A DNA stretch of 64,000 bases from Methanofollis fontis (GCF_004297185.1 NZ_PGCL01000002.1:186001-250000); one strand, 5' to 3'; shown: positions 34,276-43,376, numbered from the stretch's first letter. The notes: generated by a model not told the origin, from the letters alone. Translations and numbers: made by a program.

Positions 34276-35037
34276 TCAATGGGCCCGCCCCTGCCACCTG
34301 AACTGCCGCTGCTCGACCACCCTGAACAGGCTGTCCAGGGCGAGGGCGATGAGACCGATGACGATCATGCCCGCGATGATCACCTGCATCTGGCCGAGGT
34401 TGTAGGCGGCCATGATCATATAGCCAAGCCCTGATGTGGTGCCGGGGAGCATCTCGGCGGCCACCACGCACTGCCATGCGATGCCCAGACCGACCCGCAG
34501 TCCGGTCCAGATGGTGGGTGCGGCGGCCGGCAGCACGACCTTTGCCATGATCTGCCCTTCGCTCGCCCCGTAAACGGTCGCTGTCTCGAGCCAGGTCCGG
34601 TTCACGCTCTTTACGCCCGCAATGGTGTTGAGCAGGATCGGGAAGAAGGCCCCGATGAAGATGATGAAGACGATCGAGGTGAGCCCGATCTTGAACCATG
34701 CAAGGGCGATCGGCAGCCATGCCAGTGGGGGGATGGGACGGAGGAGCTGGATGACCGGGTCGGTCAGGTCCTGGACGATGCTGTATCGCCCCATCACAAT
34801 GCCGAGCGGTATGGCGACGGCCGATGCGACCAGGAAGCCGAGGAGCACACGGAAAAGACTGCGCTCCGCCCCCTCGAGCAGGCTTCCGCTCCCCAGGATG
34901 TTCTTTGTGGGTTCGAGCAGGACAGCGAGCACGTCCTCAATGGGCGGCAGGATAAACGGGTTGTTCAGGGCAATGGCGACTGCTTCCCATCCAAAAAGAA
35001 TGATGATGGGAAGGATGATTTTCAGGTAATTTCTCAT
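34276..35037 (-). CDS. ABC transporter permease, SsuC/TauC type
   Basis: The 253-residue membrane protein has about six helices and the binding-protein-dependent permease loop in GASEGQIMAKVVLPAAAPTIWTGLR, shortened here to its EAA-like core GASEG...P. The order helix-loop and length agree with SsuC. Its ATG overlaps the stop of the substrate-binding gene by 4 nt, which shows that the unusual end of that gene is a real stop used in translation coupling. Confidence 0.92.
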   Translation of the reverse strand: MRNYLKIILPIIILFGWEAVAIALNNPFILPPIEDVLAVLLEPTKNILGSGSLLEGAERSLFRVLLGFLVASAVAIPLGIVMGRYSIVQDLTDPVIQLLRPIPPLAWLPIALAWFKIGLTSIVFIIFIGAFFPILLNTIAGVKSVNRTWLETATVYGASEGQIMAKVVLPAAAPTIWTGLRVGLGIAWQCVVAAEMLPGTTSGLGYMIMAAYNLGQMQVIIAGMIVIGLIALALDSLFRVVEQRQFRWQGRAH

Positions 35038-36245
35038 TGAGCTTCTTTCACCACCACATTGCTGTCACCGAGTGCGGCACGGAGCTGCACGTCCTGGATC
35101 GAGCCCTTGGGCGGCGATGCAATCTTCAATGGTTTACCCTCAGCCGCACGCTGCTCCGCCCATGCAATAAAGCTCTGCCAGTCGTCTGCAGGTGCATCGG
35201 CTGAAACAACAAGACCCGATCCTTCCGTCTGTAATGGGTGGAGAATCTTTATAGGTGTTCCTTTGTCGATAGCGGTGATCGCCGGCGGTGTTCCGACCAG
35301 GGCGATCTGGAGGGTGTCCTGTGCGGCAAGCGTCATCAGCTGCGATCCGCCCTCGCCCTTCACGAGTTTGACATTGGCCACCTTGACGCCGTTGACGAAC
35401 AGTTCGGCGTTGTCGACGGCGCCGCTGCCTTCAGAGGCGGGCTTCAGGGCGATGCCATAGGTCTTCTCGAAGTACTCCCACTCCTTGATCGCCACGAACA
35501 GGGGTGCATGGTGGTCTGAGGGCAGGTAGCCGACGGTGATGGTGCCGGCATCGGCGGGTGTTGCGATGGTGCCGTTTGCGATCATCGCCTTCGCCTGTTC
35601 ATACGGGCCGAAGTCGAAGAGTTTGCTGTTCACCTCCGCATCGTCGGCGTCCTTCAGCGAACCGGTGATATACCCGAGGTCGCGGAGGGCCACGACGAAG
35701 TTGTCGTTGCTCGTGATCCATGCCTCCGAGGGTTCGGTGGTGAACTTCAGCGTCGGGATCGACTCCTTCAGCACCTCCACCGAGGAGACGGTGACATCCC
35801 CGAAGGTCATGTCGTCGCCGCCGTAGAGCCAGTCGGCGCTGATCTCTGCGGCACGGTCCGGGTTCTCGATGATGTAGTCGTCAGCGGCGATCATCAGTGC
35901 CGAGAAGGCGTTGACCAGGTCGGCGTTCTCCTGGATCTGGTCCTCGCGGGCGGTAAGGGCGCAGCAGGTGTGGTCGGTCCACATCCCTGCCGGCGGCAGG
36001 TCCTGCGAGTAGGAGACCACCTTGCCGATGCCGCTCACCGTGGCGACGGCGACAAAGGGCTGCCAGGCCATATATCCGTCGATCTGATCGGTGGAGAGGA
36101 GCATCGGCATCGGTCCGGTCGCCGAGTAGATCACCTCGACCTCTGTCTCTCCGCCCGTTGAGGGCTGTTCGCCGGTGCATCCGGCAACGCACAGGACTGC
36201 CACGATCGCAATAACGAGCGCAATGGCTGTCTTCGTATGGGTCAT
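35034..36245 (-). CDS. Substrate-binding lipoprotein with apparently permuted lobes
   Basis: The 403-residue protein has a lipoprotein signal with lipobox ending in C23. The rest resembles TauA/SsuA-type binding proteins but in the wrong order. Residues ~36-219 match the canonical C-terminal part (STDQIDGYMAWQPF, HTCCALTARE, LFDFGPYEQA), while residues ~235-403 match the canonical N-terminal part (TITVGYLPSDHHAPLFVA, ALVGTPPAI, PPKGSIQDVQLRAAL). The protein ends VVVKEAQ, exactly where a normal family member would continue into the segment found here near residue 40. It heads the transporter operon, behind a TATA box at 36266-36275. It should bind ligand if the fold tolerates the permutation. 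Confidence 0.88.
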   Translation of the reverse strand: MTHTKTAIALVIAIVAVLCVAGCTGEQPSTGGETEVEVIYSATGPMPMLLSTDQIDGYMAWQPFVAVATVSGIGKVVSYSQDLPPAGMWTDHTCCALTAREDQIQENADLVNAFSALMIAADDYIIENPDRAAEISADWLYGGDDMTFGDVTVSSVEVLKESIPTLKFTTEPSEAWITSNDNFVVALRDLGYITGSLKDADDAEVNSKLFDFGPYEQAKAMIANGTIATPADAGTITVGYLPSDHHAPLFVAIKEWEYFEKTYGIALKPASEGSGAVDNAELFVNGVKVANVKLVKGEGGSQLMTLAAQDTLQIALVGTPPAITAIDKGTPIKILHPLQTEGSGLVVSADAPADDWQSFIAWAEQRAAEGKPLKIASPPKGSIQDVQLRAALGDSNVVVKEAQ

Positions 36246-36265
36246 GGGGTACTGGTCTCAGCGGT

Positions 36266-36275
36266 GATATATATA
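36266..36275 (-). promoter_or_regulatory. TATA box of the ABC-transporter operon
   Basis: An alternating TATATATATC on the minus strand lies 21-30 nt before the binding-protein ATG, so the transcript should start at or close to the start codon. The divergent XRE regulator begins about 190 nt away and may act here. Confidence 0.6.
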
Positions 36276-36432
36276 GGTCGTTATCCTGCCGATCTTTTCT
36301 GTCGGTATGGGAATATTTTGAGAATAATTTGTCGCATTGTGTCTCTATATCTTCTTTCTGTCCTTGACTTCCCACTATAGACTCTGGACAGATGGGATGT
36401 TATTATCTCCTATTTTTCCCAATGGTGGAGAT

Positions 36433-36966
36433 ATGATGCAGGCAGAACCGGTTGACCGCCTCCTCAGGGCCGCCCTTGTCTCGGACGAGGAGTTCACCGC
36501 CCTCCTCAATCATATCCTGAAGGCGGAACTGCGGGTGGGTGTGCGTGAACTCTCGGAGCGGAGCGGGATCGCACAGAGCACCCTTTATAAAGTGCTCAAC
36601 GGGCAGCGCTCTCCGACGCTCTCCACGTTGCGGCAGATCCTCAATGCCGTACGATCGTTTTCGAGGTCGCCGGAAGAGGCGTTTATCGGACTGATCGCCG
36701 CCCGGTATGTCCTGGAGTCCATCCAGGAACGTATGGTCGTCATCGACGGTCAGCAGTTCAGGGTGCGGGAGTACCCGGTCCATACCTTCGAGGACACTAT
36801 CGTTGCCGCTGTGCGCGCCGAGCGGGAGGGGGCGATCGCTATCGTTTGCGCCCCGATCGCCTCCTCCACCATCGAGCAGGTGATCCGCATACCGGTGACC
36901 ACGATCGTCCCGAGGGACAGCGTCCAGCGCGCCATCGAGGCGGCGGCCCGCAAGGCCTGGATGTAA
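36433..36966 (+). CDS. XRE-family transcriptional regulator
   Basis: The 177-residue protein has a Cro/CI helix-turn-helix at residues ~25-75 (VGVRELSERSGIAQSTLYKVLNGQRSPTLSTL in outline: SGIAQSTLYKVLNGQ) and a C-terminal effector domain with AIVCAPIASSTIEQVIRIPV and a basic end. It resembles archaeal regulators of the COG1709 type. Two adjacent ATG codons follow GGTGGAG; the first is chosen. It is transcribed divergently from the ABC-transporter operon and is a natural candidate for its regulator. The ligand is unknown. Confidence 0.85.
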   Translation: MMQAEPVDRLLRAALVSDEEFTALLNHILKAELRVGVRELSERSGIAQSTLYKVLNGQRSPTLSTLRQILNAVRSFSRSPEEAFIGLIAARYVLESIQERMVVIDGQQFRVREYPVHTFEDTIVAAVRAEREGAIAIVCAPIASSTIEQVIRIPVTTIVPRDSVQRAIEAAARKAWM

Positions 36967-37089
36967 ATTGGGGGATTGTCCGGTCGGGGTGTCACATGCA
37001 CATCCGTCAGGACAATGCAATGCCCTCTTCTCCTCTCTCGGACCCGCCCCCACAGACTCATATTATCTGAAACCGCAACAGTACACTCG

Positions 37090-38574
37090 ATGCAACGCGA
37101 TCTGGTGCGGCGGGGCAGGCTGAGTGACGACCGCACGGGCGAGGTGGCGCACTTCCTCTCCTCGATGGCGGCCGATCACCGGATTGCCGATATGGATGTG
37201 CTGGTTGATATGGCCCATCTCCTGATGCTGGAGCGACAGGGGATCATGGTGACCGATGCGGCACAGGCGATTATGGGAGCGCTGCTCGGGTTCCACCGGG
37301 ACGGCGTCCCGCCCGAGGCCTATGACGAAGAGTTCGAGGACATCCACGCCGGAAAAGAGGCGGCGCTCATCGCCCGCGTCGGCGAGGAGTTCGGGGGCCG
37401 CCTCCACATGGGGCGCTCGCGCAACGACGAGGTGGCGACCTGCATCAGGATGCGGCTGAGGGACGACCTCATCGCCCTGATGGAGGAGACGAACGACCTC
37501 AGGGGGGTGCTGCTCGCGCTCGCCGGTGAACACCGGGAGACGATCATGCCCGGTTTCACCCATCTCCAGCATGCCCAGCCCACCACCCTGGCCCACCACC
37601 TCCTGGCCTATGAGGCGGCGTTCGGGCGGGACGTCGGGCGGCTGAGAGACGCCCTGGTGCGGCTGAACGAGTGCCCCCTCGGGGCCGCCGCCTTCGCCTC
37701 CACCGGCTATCCGATCGACCGGGAGATGACCGCATCCCTCCTGGGGTTCGACCGCCCGATGGGCAACTCGATGGACGCCGTTTCCACGCGTGATTTCGCC
37801 CTCGAGGCGTTATCGGCCTGTGCTGTCGAGATGGCAACGCTGAGCCGGTTCTGCGAGGAGATCATCCTCTGGAGCAGTGCATTCGTCCGCTTTGTCACGC
37901 TCTCCGACGGCTACTCCTCCACGAGTTCGATCATGCCCCAGAAGAAGAACCCGGACACCGCCGAGATCAGCCGTGCGAAGGCCGGCACCGTAGCAGGGGC
38001 GTTCACCGCCGCCCTGACGATCACGCGGGGGCTGCCGATGAGTTACAACCGCGACCTGCAGGAGCTCACCCCCCACCTCTGGCAGGGCGTGACCGCCGCA
38101 CGGGAGAGTGTTGCGGTGTTTGCCGGGCTGCTCAGGACGGCCGCGTTCCACCCGGAACCGATGGCCGAAGAGGCGGCCGTCGGCTTCTCGACGGCGACCG
38201 AACTGGCGGACGTGCTGGTGCGCGAGTTCGGCCTCCCCTTCAGGACGGCGCATTCGGTCGTCGGCCGCGCCGTCAGGAAGGGGGCGCTTGATCTCGATAC
38301 AGTCGAGGCGTCGGCGGTCGAGGTGGCGGGCATATCGCTCTGCGACCGTGGACTGACGGCGGAACGGCTGGCTTCGGCGCTCGATCCGGCGGTCTCCGTC
38401 GCCTCCCGCGGCATCTGCGGCGGTCCTGCCCCTGCAGAGACTGCCCGGGCGATCACCGAACGGGAAGATGCGCTCAAGGACGACCGGCAGTGGGTCGCCG
38501 GACGAAGAGAGGCGGTGGCGGCGGCGATCGGCCGCCTTGTCACCGAATGTGAGAGGTTGTGTGTGCATGAGTGA
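37090..38574 (+). CDS. argH: Argininosuccinate lyase
   Basis: ArgH splits argininosuccinate into arginine and fumarate. The 494-residue protein has the superfamily motifs HMGRSRNDEVAT, THLQHAQP (with the catalytic His near residue 161) and the flexible signature loop SSIMPQKKN at 279-287. The start MQRDLVRRGRLSD agrees with the archaeal family; the frame is open upstream but without similarity. It overlaps gatD by 8 nt, so arginine synthesis and amidotransferase genes are co-transcribed. Fumarate released here would feed the fumarase of the TCA operon. Confidence 0.95.
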   Translation: MQRDLVRRGRLSDDRTGEVAHFLSSMAADHRIADMDVLVDMAHLLMLERQGIMVTDAAQAIMGALLGFHRDGVPPEAYDEEFEDIHAGKEAALIARVGEEFGGRLHMGRSRNDEVATCIRMRLRDDLIALMEETNDLRGVLLALAGEHRETIMPGFTHLQHAQPTTLAHHLLAYEAAFGRDVGRLRDALVRLNECPLGAAAFASTGYPIDREMTASLLGFDRPMGNSMDAVSTRDFALEALSACAVEMATLSRFCEEIILWSSAFVRFVTLSDGYSSTSSIMPQKKNPDTAEISRAKAGTVAGAFTAALTITRGLPMSYNRDLQELTPHLWQGVTAARESVAVFAGLLRTAAFHPEPMAEEAAVGFSTATELADVLVREFGLPFRTAHSVVGRAVRKGALDLDTVEASAVEVAGISLCDRGLTAERLASALDPAVSVASRGICGGPAPAETARAITEREDALKDDRQWVAGRREAVAAAIGRLVTECERLCVHE

Positions 38575-39808
38575 AGGCTATTCCACCGGCGACATCGTCG
38601 CCGCCTCCTGCCGGGGCCACCCGGTGGAGGGTATCTATATTACGAACCGCGACGGCATGGCGGTCATCAAACTGGGCAGCGGCTACAATATCGGGGTGGA
38701 CCCGGACTCCTGCACCCTGGTGCGTGCGGCGCCGCCCGCCGCCCCCGCGGGGGAGTTCTCGGTCACGCAGGACGACTCCCTCCCCGACCTTGCGATCATC
38801 TCCACCGGTGGGACGATCGCCTCGAAGATCGACTACCGCACCGGTGCGGTGACCAGCCGATTCACGGCCGACGACATCCTGCGGGCGATCCCCGGTCTCT
38901 CCACCATCGGCCGCTACCGCTCCGAGGTGCTGGCGACGATCCTCTCCGAGAACATGACGCCCGCCACCTGGCAGGCGCTTGCCCGCTCGGTCCATGACGC
39001 CGTCGGGGACGGTGCGGCCGGGGTGATCGTCACCCACGGCACCGACACCATGGCCTATTCGGCCTCGGCACTTGCATATATGCTCAAAACGCCGGTTCCG
39101 GTCGTCTTCGTCGGTTCCCAGCGTTCGGCCGACCGCCCGAGCTCGGACAATATCATGAACGCCATGTGCGCTGCCTCTGCCGCCACCTCCGACCTCGGCG
39201 AGGTCGCCGTGGTGATGCATGCCACCACCAGCGACGACCATTGCGCCGTCCACCGGGGGACGCGGGTGCGCAAGATGCACACCTCCCGGCGCGACGCCTT
39301 TGTGAGCCACGACATGGCGCCGATCGGTACGGTCGACTACCCCTCACTGGAGGTCCGCCTCTCGGATGATGCGGTGCGGCGCGGCCATGCCGACCTCGCC
39401 CTCCATGACCGCCTTGAGGAGCGCTGCGGGCTGCTGTACTTCTATCCCGGCATGCCCGAGGCAGTTGTGCGTGCCCATGAGGGATGCCGCGGCCTCGTGA
39501 TCGCCGGCACCGGCCTCGGCCACATCTCGACCGCCTGCATCGGGGCGGTGCGGGACCTGATCGACGCCGGAACGGCCGTCGTGATGACCTCCCAGTGCCT
39601 CCACGGCCGCGTCTGCGACCGGGTCTATGACACGGGCCGCGACCTGCTCGCCGCCGGCGTCGTCGAGGGCGAGGACATGCTCCCTGAGGCGGCGCTCACC
39701 AAGCTGATGTGGGTGCTCGGCAACGAGTCCGACCCGGAACGGGTGCGGGAGATGATGGTAACCGATCTTGCCGGCGAGATCAGGAGGAGGTCTGATCATG
39801 GACTATGA
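38567..39808 (+). CDS. gatD: Glutamyl-tRNA(Gln) amidotransferase subunit D
   Basis: GatD is the glutaminase of the archaeal GatDE complex, which amidates Glu-tRNA(Gln). The 413-residue protein has an N-terminal beta-barrel (residues ~1-55) and two asparaginase-like domains with the catalytic threonine motifs STGGTIAS (79-86) and VTHGTDTMAYSA (~154-165). Its start lies inside the last codons of argH, and its own end overlaps gatE by 11 nt. All asparaginase-type catalytic residues expected are visible. Confidence 0.96.
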   Translation: MSEGYSTGDIVAASCRGHPVEGIYITNRDGMAVIKLGSGYNIGVDPDSCTLVRAAPPAAPAGEFSVTQDDSLPDLAIISTGGTIASKIDYRTGAVTSRFTADDILRAIPGLSTIGRYRSEVLATILSENMTPATWQALARSVHDAVGDGAAGVIVTHGTDTMAYSASALAYMLKTPVPVVFVGSQRSADRPSSDNIMNAMCAASAATSDLGEVAVVMHATTSDDHCAVHRGTRVRKMHTSRRDAFVSHDMAPIGTVDYPSLEVRLSDDAVRRGHADLALHDRLEERCGLLYFYPGMPEAVVRAHEGCRGLVIAGTGLGHISTACIGAVRDLIDAGTAVVMTSQCLHGRVCDRVYDTGRDLLAAGVVEGEDMLPEAALTKLMWVLGNESDPERVREMMVTDLAGEIRRRSDHGL

Positions 39809-41627
39809 TGAGATCGGCCTCAAGGCCGGGATCGAGATCCACCAGCAGCTCGACACCGCCGAGAAGCTCTTCTGCCGCTGCCCGACGCGGCTGCGGCAGA
39901 CCGAGGAGCACACCGGCGAGTTCTTCCGCTACCTGCACGCCACGGTCTCCGAGATGGGCGAGATCGACCGTGCGGCGGCCGAGGAGATGATGGACCGCCG
40001 CCAGTTCAGGTATTTCACCTATGACACCACCTGTCTGATAGAGAACGACGAGGAACCGCCGGCGCCGATGAACCAGGAGGCGCTCGGGATCGCCCTGCAG
40101 ATCGCGCGGACTTTCTCGATGCACCCGGTCGAGCAGGTGCACACCATGCGTAAACTCGTCATCGACGGCTCGAACACCAGCGGTTTCCAGCGGACGGCAC
40201 TGGTGGCCATGGGGGGCGTGCTGCCGGGCGGCGGCGGGGTCGAAACGATCTGCCTGGAAGAAGAGGCGGCGCAGCGGGTGGAGGGGAGCACCTTCTCCCT
40301 GGACCGCCTGGGCATTCCTCTCGTGGAGATCACCACGGCGCCGTGTATGCACACTCCTGAGGAGGTGCAGAGCACGGCCGAATACATCGGGATGGTGCTC
40401 CGCTCCACCGGGCGGGTGAAGCGCGGTCTCGGCACCATCAGGCAGGACATCAATGTCTCGATCCGCGACGGCGCCCGGGTGGAGATCAAGGGGGTGCAGG
40501 AGCTCGACCTCATCGCCGAGGTGGTCGCCAGGGAGGCCCTCCGGCAGACGAACCTGCTCGCCATCAGGGATGAGCTCCGGGCCCGGAACGCCACGGTCGA
40601 CGACGAAACCCATGACGTCACCGCCCTGTTTGCGGAGACGAGATCCGCCATCCTGAAGCGTGCGAAGGTGGTGCTGGCCGTTATTCTCCCGGGCTATGCG
40701 GGGCTCGTCGGACGGGAGATCCAGCCCGGCCGACGGCTTGGCTCGGAGATCTCGGACTATGTCAAGAAGTGCGGCCTCGGCGGTATCTTCCACACCGACG
40801 AACTCCCGGCCTATGGCGTGACCGCAGATGAGGTGGCAGGCCTCCGCGCTCACCTCGGCGTGGCCGATGAGGATGCCGTGCTGCTCATTGCCGGGAGCCG
40901 CGAGCGCTGCGAGTGCGGGGCGCGTCAGTCGCGGCTGCGCGCCCGCCTCGCCCTGGAGGGAGTGCCCGAGGAGACGAGAAAGATGCTCGAGGGCGGGAGT
41001 ACGGCCTATATGCGCCCCCTCCCCGGCGCCGCCCGCATGTACCCGGAGACCGATGTCTTCCCGGTGACGATCACCGATGCCGACTGGACGGCGGTGACGG
41101 TGCCCGAACTGCTCTCCGACCTCGCCGTGCGCTTCGAAGAGGAACTCGGGCTCGACCCCGGTCTTGCCCGGCAGGTCGCCTATTCCGAGCGTCTCCCCCT
41201 CTTCAGGTCGGCGGTGGACGCCGGGATCGGGGCGACCCTTGCGGCCAGGACCGTTCTTGCCACCCTGAAGGAACTCGGACGTGAGGGTGTCGCCGTGGAG
41301 CGGATCGCCGCTATGGACCTGGTGCTGGTGCTCCGGGCCGCCGAGGAGGGGCGGGTTGCCAGGGAGGCGGTGCCCGATATTCTCGGCGCCATCGCTGGCG
41401 GGGCCGTTGCCGGCGACGCCGTGGAGGCGCATGCGGGCGGGATGGGTGATGAGGAACTCTCCGCTCTTGTGCGCCGGATCGTCGAAGAGCGTGCGGCATT
41501 TGTACAGGAGAAGGGGATGCGTGCACTCGGCCCACTGATGGGCGTCGTCATGGAGGAGGCCCGCGGCAAGGTCGACGGCAGGAAGGTAAGTGAGGTGCTC
41601 AGGCGGGAGATCTCCCGGCTGGCCTGA
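39798..41627 (+). CDS. gatE: Glutamyl-tRNA(Gln) amidotransferase subunit E
   Basis: GatE phosphorylates and transfers ammonia to Glu-tRNA(Gln). The 609-residue protein has the GatB-like cradle domain (KAGIEIHQQLDT, LFCRCPTRLR), the GatE-specific AspRS-like insertion in the middle (about residues 260-400) and the tRNA-binding YqeY-like tail. ATG 39798 follows AGGAGG at optimal distance. The presence of GatDE implies no glutaminyl-tRNA synthetase is needed. A T/A-rich promoter for the next gene begins right after its stop. Confidence 0.96.
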   Translation: MDYDEIGLKAGIEIHQQLDTAEKLFCRCPTRLRQTEEHTGEFFRYLHATVSEMGEIDRAAAEEMMDRRQFRYFTYDTTCLIENDEEPPAPMNQEALGIALQIARTFSMHPVEQVHTMRKLVIDGSNTSGFQRTALVAMGGVLPGGGGVETICLEEEAAQRVEGSTFSLDRLGIPLVEITTAPCMHTPEEVQSTAEYIGMVLRSTGRVKRGLGTIRQDINVSIRDGARVEIKGVQELDLIAEVVAREALRQTNLLAIRDELRARNATVDDETHDVTALFAETRSAILKRAKVVLAVILPGYAGLVGREIQPGRRLGSEISDYVKKCGLGGIFHTDELPAYGVTADEVAGLRAHLGVADEDAVLLIAGSRERCECGARQSRLRARLALEGVPEETRKMLEGGSTAYMRPLPGAARMYPETDVFPVTITDADWTAVTVPELLSDLAVRFEEELGLDPGLARQVAYSERLPLFRSAVDAGIGATLAARTVLATLKELGREGVAVERIAAMDLVLVLRAAEEGRVAREAVPDILGAIAGGAVAGDAVEAHAGGMGDEELSALVRRIVEERAAFVQEKGMRALGPLMGVVMEEARGKVDGRKVSEVLRREISRLA

Positions 41628-41635
41628 GCAACATC

Positions 41636-41641
41636 TTTAAA
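41636..41641 (+). promoter_or_regulatory. TATA box of the small basic-protein gene
   Basis: TTTAAA lies 35-40 nt before the ATG of the DUF5350-type gene. A start about 25 nt later leaves a leader of about 12-15 nt that holds AAGGAG. Confidence 0.55.
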
Positions 41642-41675
41642 CCTCCTCCTGAGTAAATATATAAGGAGTCTGATT

Positions 41676-41987
41676 ATGGGCAAAACAGGAACCACCACCT
41701 GGGCACAGGTGAAAAATGTCGCAGGCAAGATCCGCCTGGTGAGAGCACAGGAGTCGAACACGAAGAAGCCCGGTCCGAACCAGCGCTTCAAGGCATCGTC
41801 GACCCTGAAGAAGATCGCCGCTGAAGCCGAGCGCCAGCAGGGCCGCGGCGGCAGGAACCAGCGCGGTGGCCGCGGCGGTCGCGGCGGCCGCGGTCGCGGC
41901 GGTCAGCAGATGAACGACCCCAGGATCCGCCGGCGCATGCCGCGGTCCAAGACCACCGCCCTTGGCGTGAAGGCAAAGTCCCGGTAA
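41676..41987 (+). CDS. Small basic RGG-rich protein (DUF5350-like)
   Basis: The 103-residue, strongly basic protein begins MGKTGTTTWAQVKNVAGKIRL and contains KKPGPNQRFKASSTLKKIA, a pattern I associate with the archaeal DUF5350 family of unknown function. Its centre (about residues 55-77) is a run of RGG and GRGG units, as found in RNA-binding RGG boxes. It has its own TATA box and an AAGGAG ribosome-binding site, suggesting strong expression. A role at the ribosome or on RNA is inferred from composition only. Confidence 0.82.
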   Translation: MGKTGTTTWAQVKNVAGKIRLVRAQESNTKKPGPNQRFKASSTLKKIAAEAERQQGRGGRNQRGGRGGRGGRGRGGQQMNDPRIRRRMPRSKTTALGVKAKSR

Positions 41988-42122
41988 GGGGAATATAACA
42001 GAAAACCGTCTCTGTGCAGACAGACCGGTTTTCAGATATTTTTTCCGGAGTGGGCGCTCCATACCCCTTGTTCTGTCTTTCCTGCCGATAGATTCTCTTT
42101 CTGGCGTCGTTTCCCCGGTATC

Positions 42123-42130
42123 TTTTATAT
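42123..42130 (+). promoter_or_regulatory. TATA box of the 42150 gene
   Basis: TTTTATAT lies 20-27 nt before ATG 42150. The spacing predicts a leaderless transcript beginning at that ATG and argues against the in-frame ATG at 42129, which overlaps the box. Confidence 0.55.
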
Positions 42131-42149
42131 GCCGGTGTCCATTCTATGT

Positions 42150-42506
42150 ATGGATCCAAAGACTGCTGTCCTGCAGTATCAGTACGGTGAAAAAGCAAAA
42201 TCCGAGCTGATCCTGGCCTCCAGGCTTATAGCCGGTCTGACCGGTTTTTCTGATGCAGACAAGGTCGGCGGCAGGAAGATGCTGCTGCTCCTGCTCGAGG
42301 GGATTCGTTCGGAACTTGAGTTCGCCAGCAAGAGCACGGAGAACCCCTCGTTCGGGAAATCCATCGAGGCACTGAACGGCGCCATCTCGATGGTCGAGGG
42401 CTCGAACGATGACGAGGCGATTCCAAAGGTTGCGGAAGCCGTTTCCGCCGCCACGACCGTGGCCCAGGAGTCGTGGGAGGCGCTCGTCAGCCATGGACTT
42501 CTCTGA
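42150..42506 (+). CDS. Small helical conserved hypothetical protein
   Basis: This 118-residue acidic protein starts MDPKTAVLQYQYGEKAKSE and looks entirely helical, with no cysteines and no motif I recognise. Its end overlaps the start of the nitroreductase gene by 14 nt, so the two are coupled. The start is fixed by the TATA box 20-27 nt upstream. The helical bundle pattern may mean a protein-protein adaptor, but no function is claimed. Confidence 0.75.
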   Translation: MDPKTAVLQYQYGEKAKSELILASRLIAGLTGFSDADKVGGRKMLLLLLEGIRSELEFASKSTENPSFGKSIEALNGAISMVEGSNDDEAIPKVAEAVSAATTVAQESWEALVSHGLL

Positions 42507-43020
42507 ATTCCTGTCATTCCTCGAGGCCCGTCAGTCGGTCCGGGAATATATCGACGGGGATCTCCGGGACGATGAGGTCGACGCCATCCTGCGGGCGGTG
42601 TCCTCCGCCCCTTCTGCAGGCAACCGTGAGGCCTGGGATGTGGTCCTGGTCCGCTCCGAGGACCAGCGCGAGGCGCTTGCAGAAGCGGCATTTGATCAGG
42701 AGCACATCTCACGGGCCCCGATGATCTTCGTTGTCTGTGCGAACTATGTCCGTTCGATGTCCCGCTATGGTGAGCGGGGCATCCTTTATGCCCTCCAGGA
42801 CGCAACCATTGCCTGCACCTATATGATGCTCGCCGCCCACGCCCTCCGCCTCCATGCCTGCTGGACAGGCGCATTTGACGAAGACGGCGTCAGGGAGGTG
42901 CTCGATATTCCGGCACACGTCCGTCCGGTGGCCCTGCTTGCGGTGGGGCGGGGTGTCGTGCCAACGGCACGCACCGACCGGATGCCGGTCGGCGAGCATG
43001 TCCACCGCGAGACCTGGTAA
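42493..43020 (+). CDS. Nitroreductase-family flavoprotein
   Basis: The 175-residue protein has the nitroreductase fold: the FMN phosphate contact RQSVREY near the N-terminus, [17 protein letters not shown], then a helical dimer core and [30 protein letters not shown] (in outline ending in ALLAVGRG), followed by the short C-terminal arm. Such enzymes use NAD(P)H or F420-like donors with FMN. The natural substrate cannot be read from sequence. It overlaps the upstream gene by 14 nt and precedes a UPF0212 gene by 17 nt. Confidence 0.9.
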   Translation: MDFSEFLSFLEARQSVREYIDGDLRDDEVDAILRAVSSAPSAGNREAWDVVLVRSEDQREALAEAAFDQEHISRAPMIFVVCANYVRSMSRYGERGILYALQDATIACTYMMLAAHALRLHACWTGAFDEDGVREVLDIPAHVRPVALLAVGRGVVPTARTDRMPVGEHVHRETW

Positions 43021-43037
43021 CCAGATGTGAGCGTTCC

Positions 43038-43376
43038 ATGACCGATTACTGTGTAACTCTGGAGTCCGCATGGATCGTCAAGGATGTCAAGTCCCTCGAC
43101 GATGCCATCGGCATTGCGATAAGCGAGGCTGGAAAACGCCTCAACCCCTCTGCAAAGTTTGTGGAGATTGAGAACGGGTATATCCAGTGCCCGTTCTGCG
43201 AAAACGATCTGAACTGCGCCCTTGTGGTCGCCAACACTGCCCTTGTCGGGCTCTCGCTTGCCATGAAGGTCTTCAATGCCGAGAGCCCGGAGCATGCCCG
43301 GCGGATCGCCAAGTCCGTCGTTGGCAGGGCGCTCGGGAATATACCGCTCAGCGTCACGGATGTGCAGGAGATATGA
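43038..43376 (+). CDS. UPF0212/DUF555 family protein
   Basis: The 112-residue protein begins [19 protein letters not shown] and contains [22 protein letters not shown], shortened here to its CPFC...C core, which could hold a metal ion. This matches the archaeal UPF0212 (DUF555) family, of unknown role. Its stop overlaps the start of the PfkB kinase gene by 4 nt. Confidence 0.88.
   Translation: MTDYCVTLESAWIVKDVKSLDDAIGIAISEAGKRLNPSAKFVEIENGYIQCPFCENDLNCALVVANTALVGLSLAMKVFNAESPEHARRIAKSVVGRALGNIPLSVTDVQEI

Noticed and set aside
39780-41432. A 550-codon open frame on the minus strand
   Set aside because: It is antisense to gatE, which shows full family similarity.
41603-41616. Perfect palindrome CGGGAGATCTCCCG near the end of gatE
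   Set aside because: It lies within coding sequence whose protein is conserved there, and nothing links it to regulation or termination.
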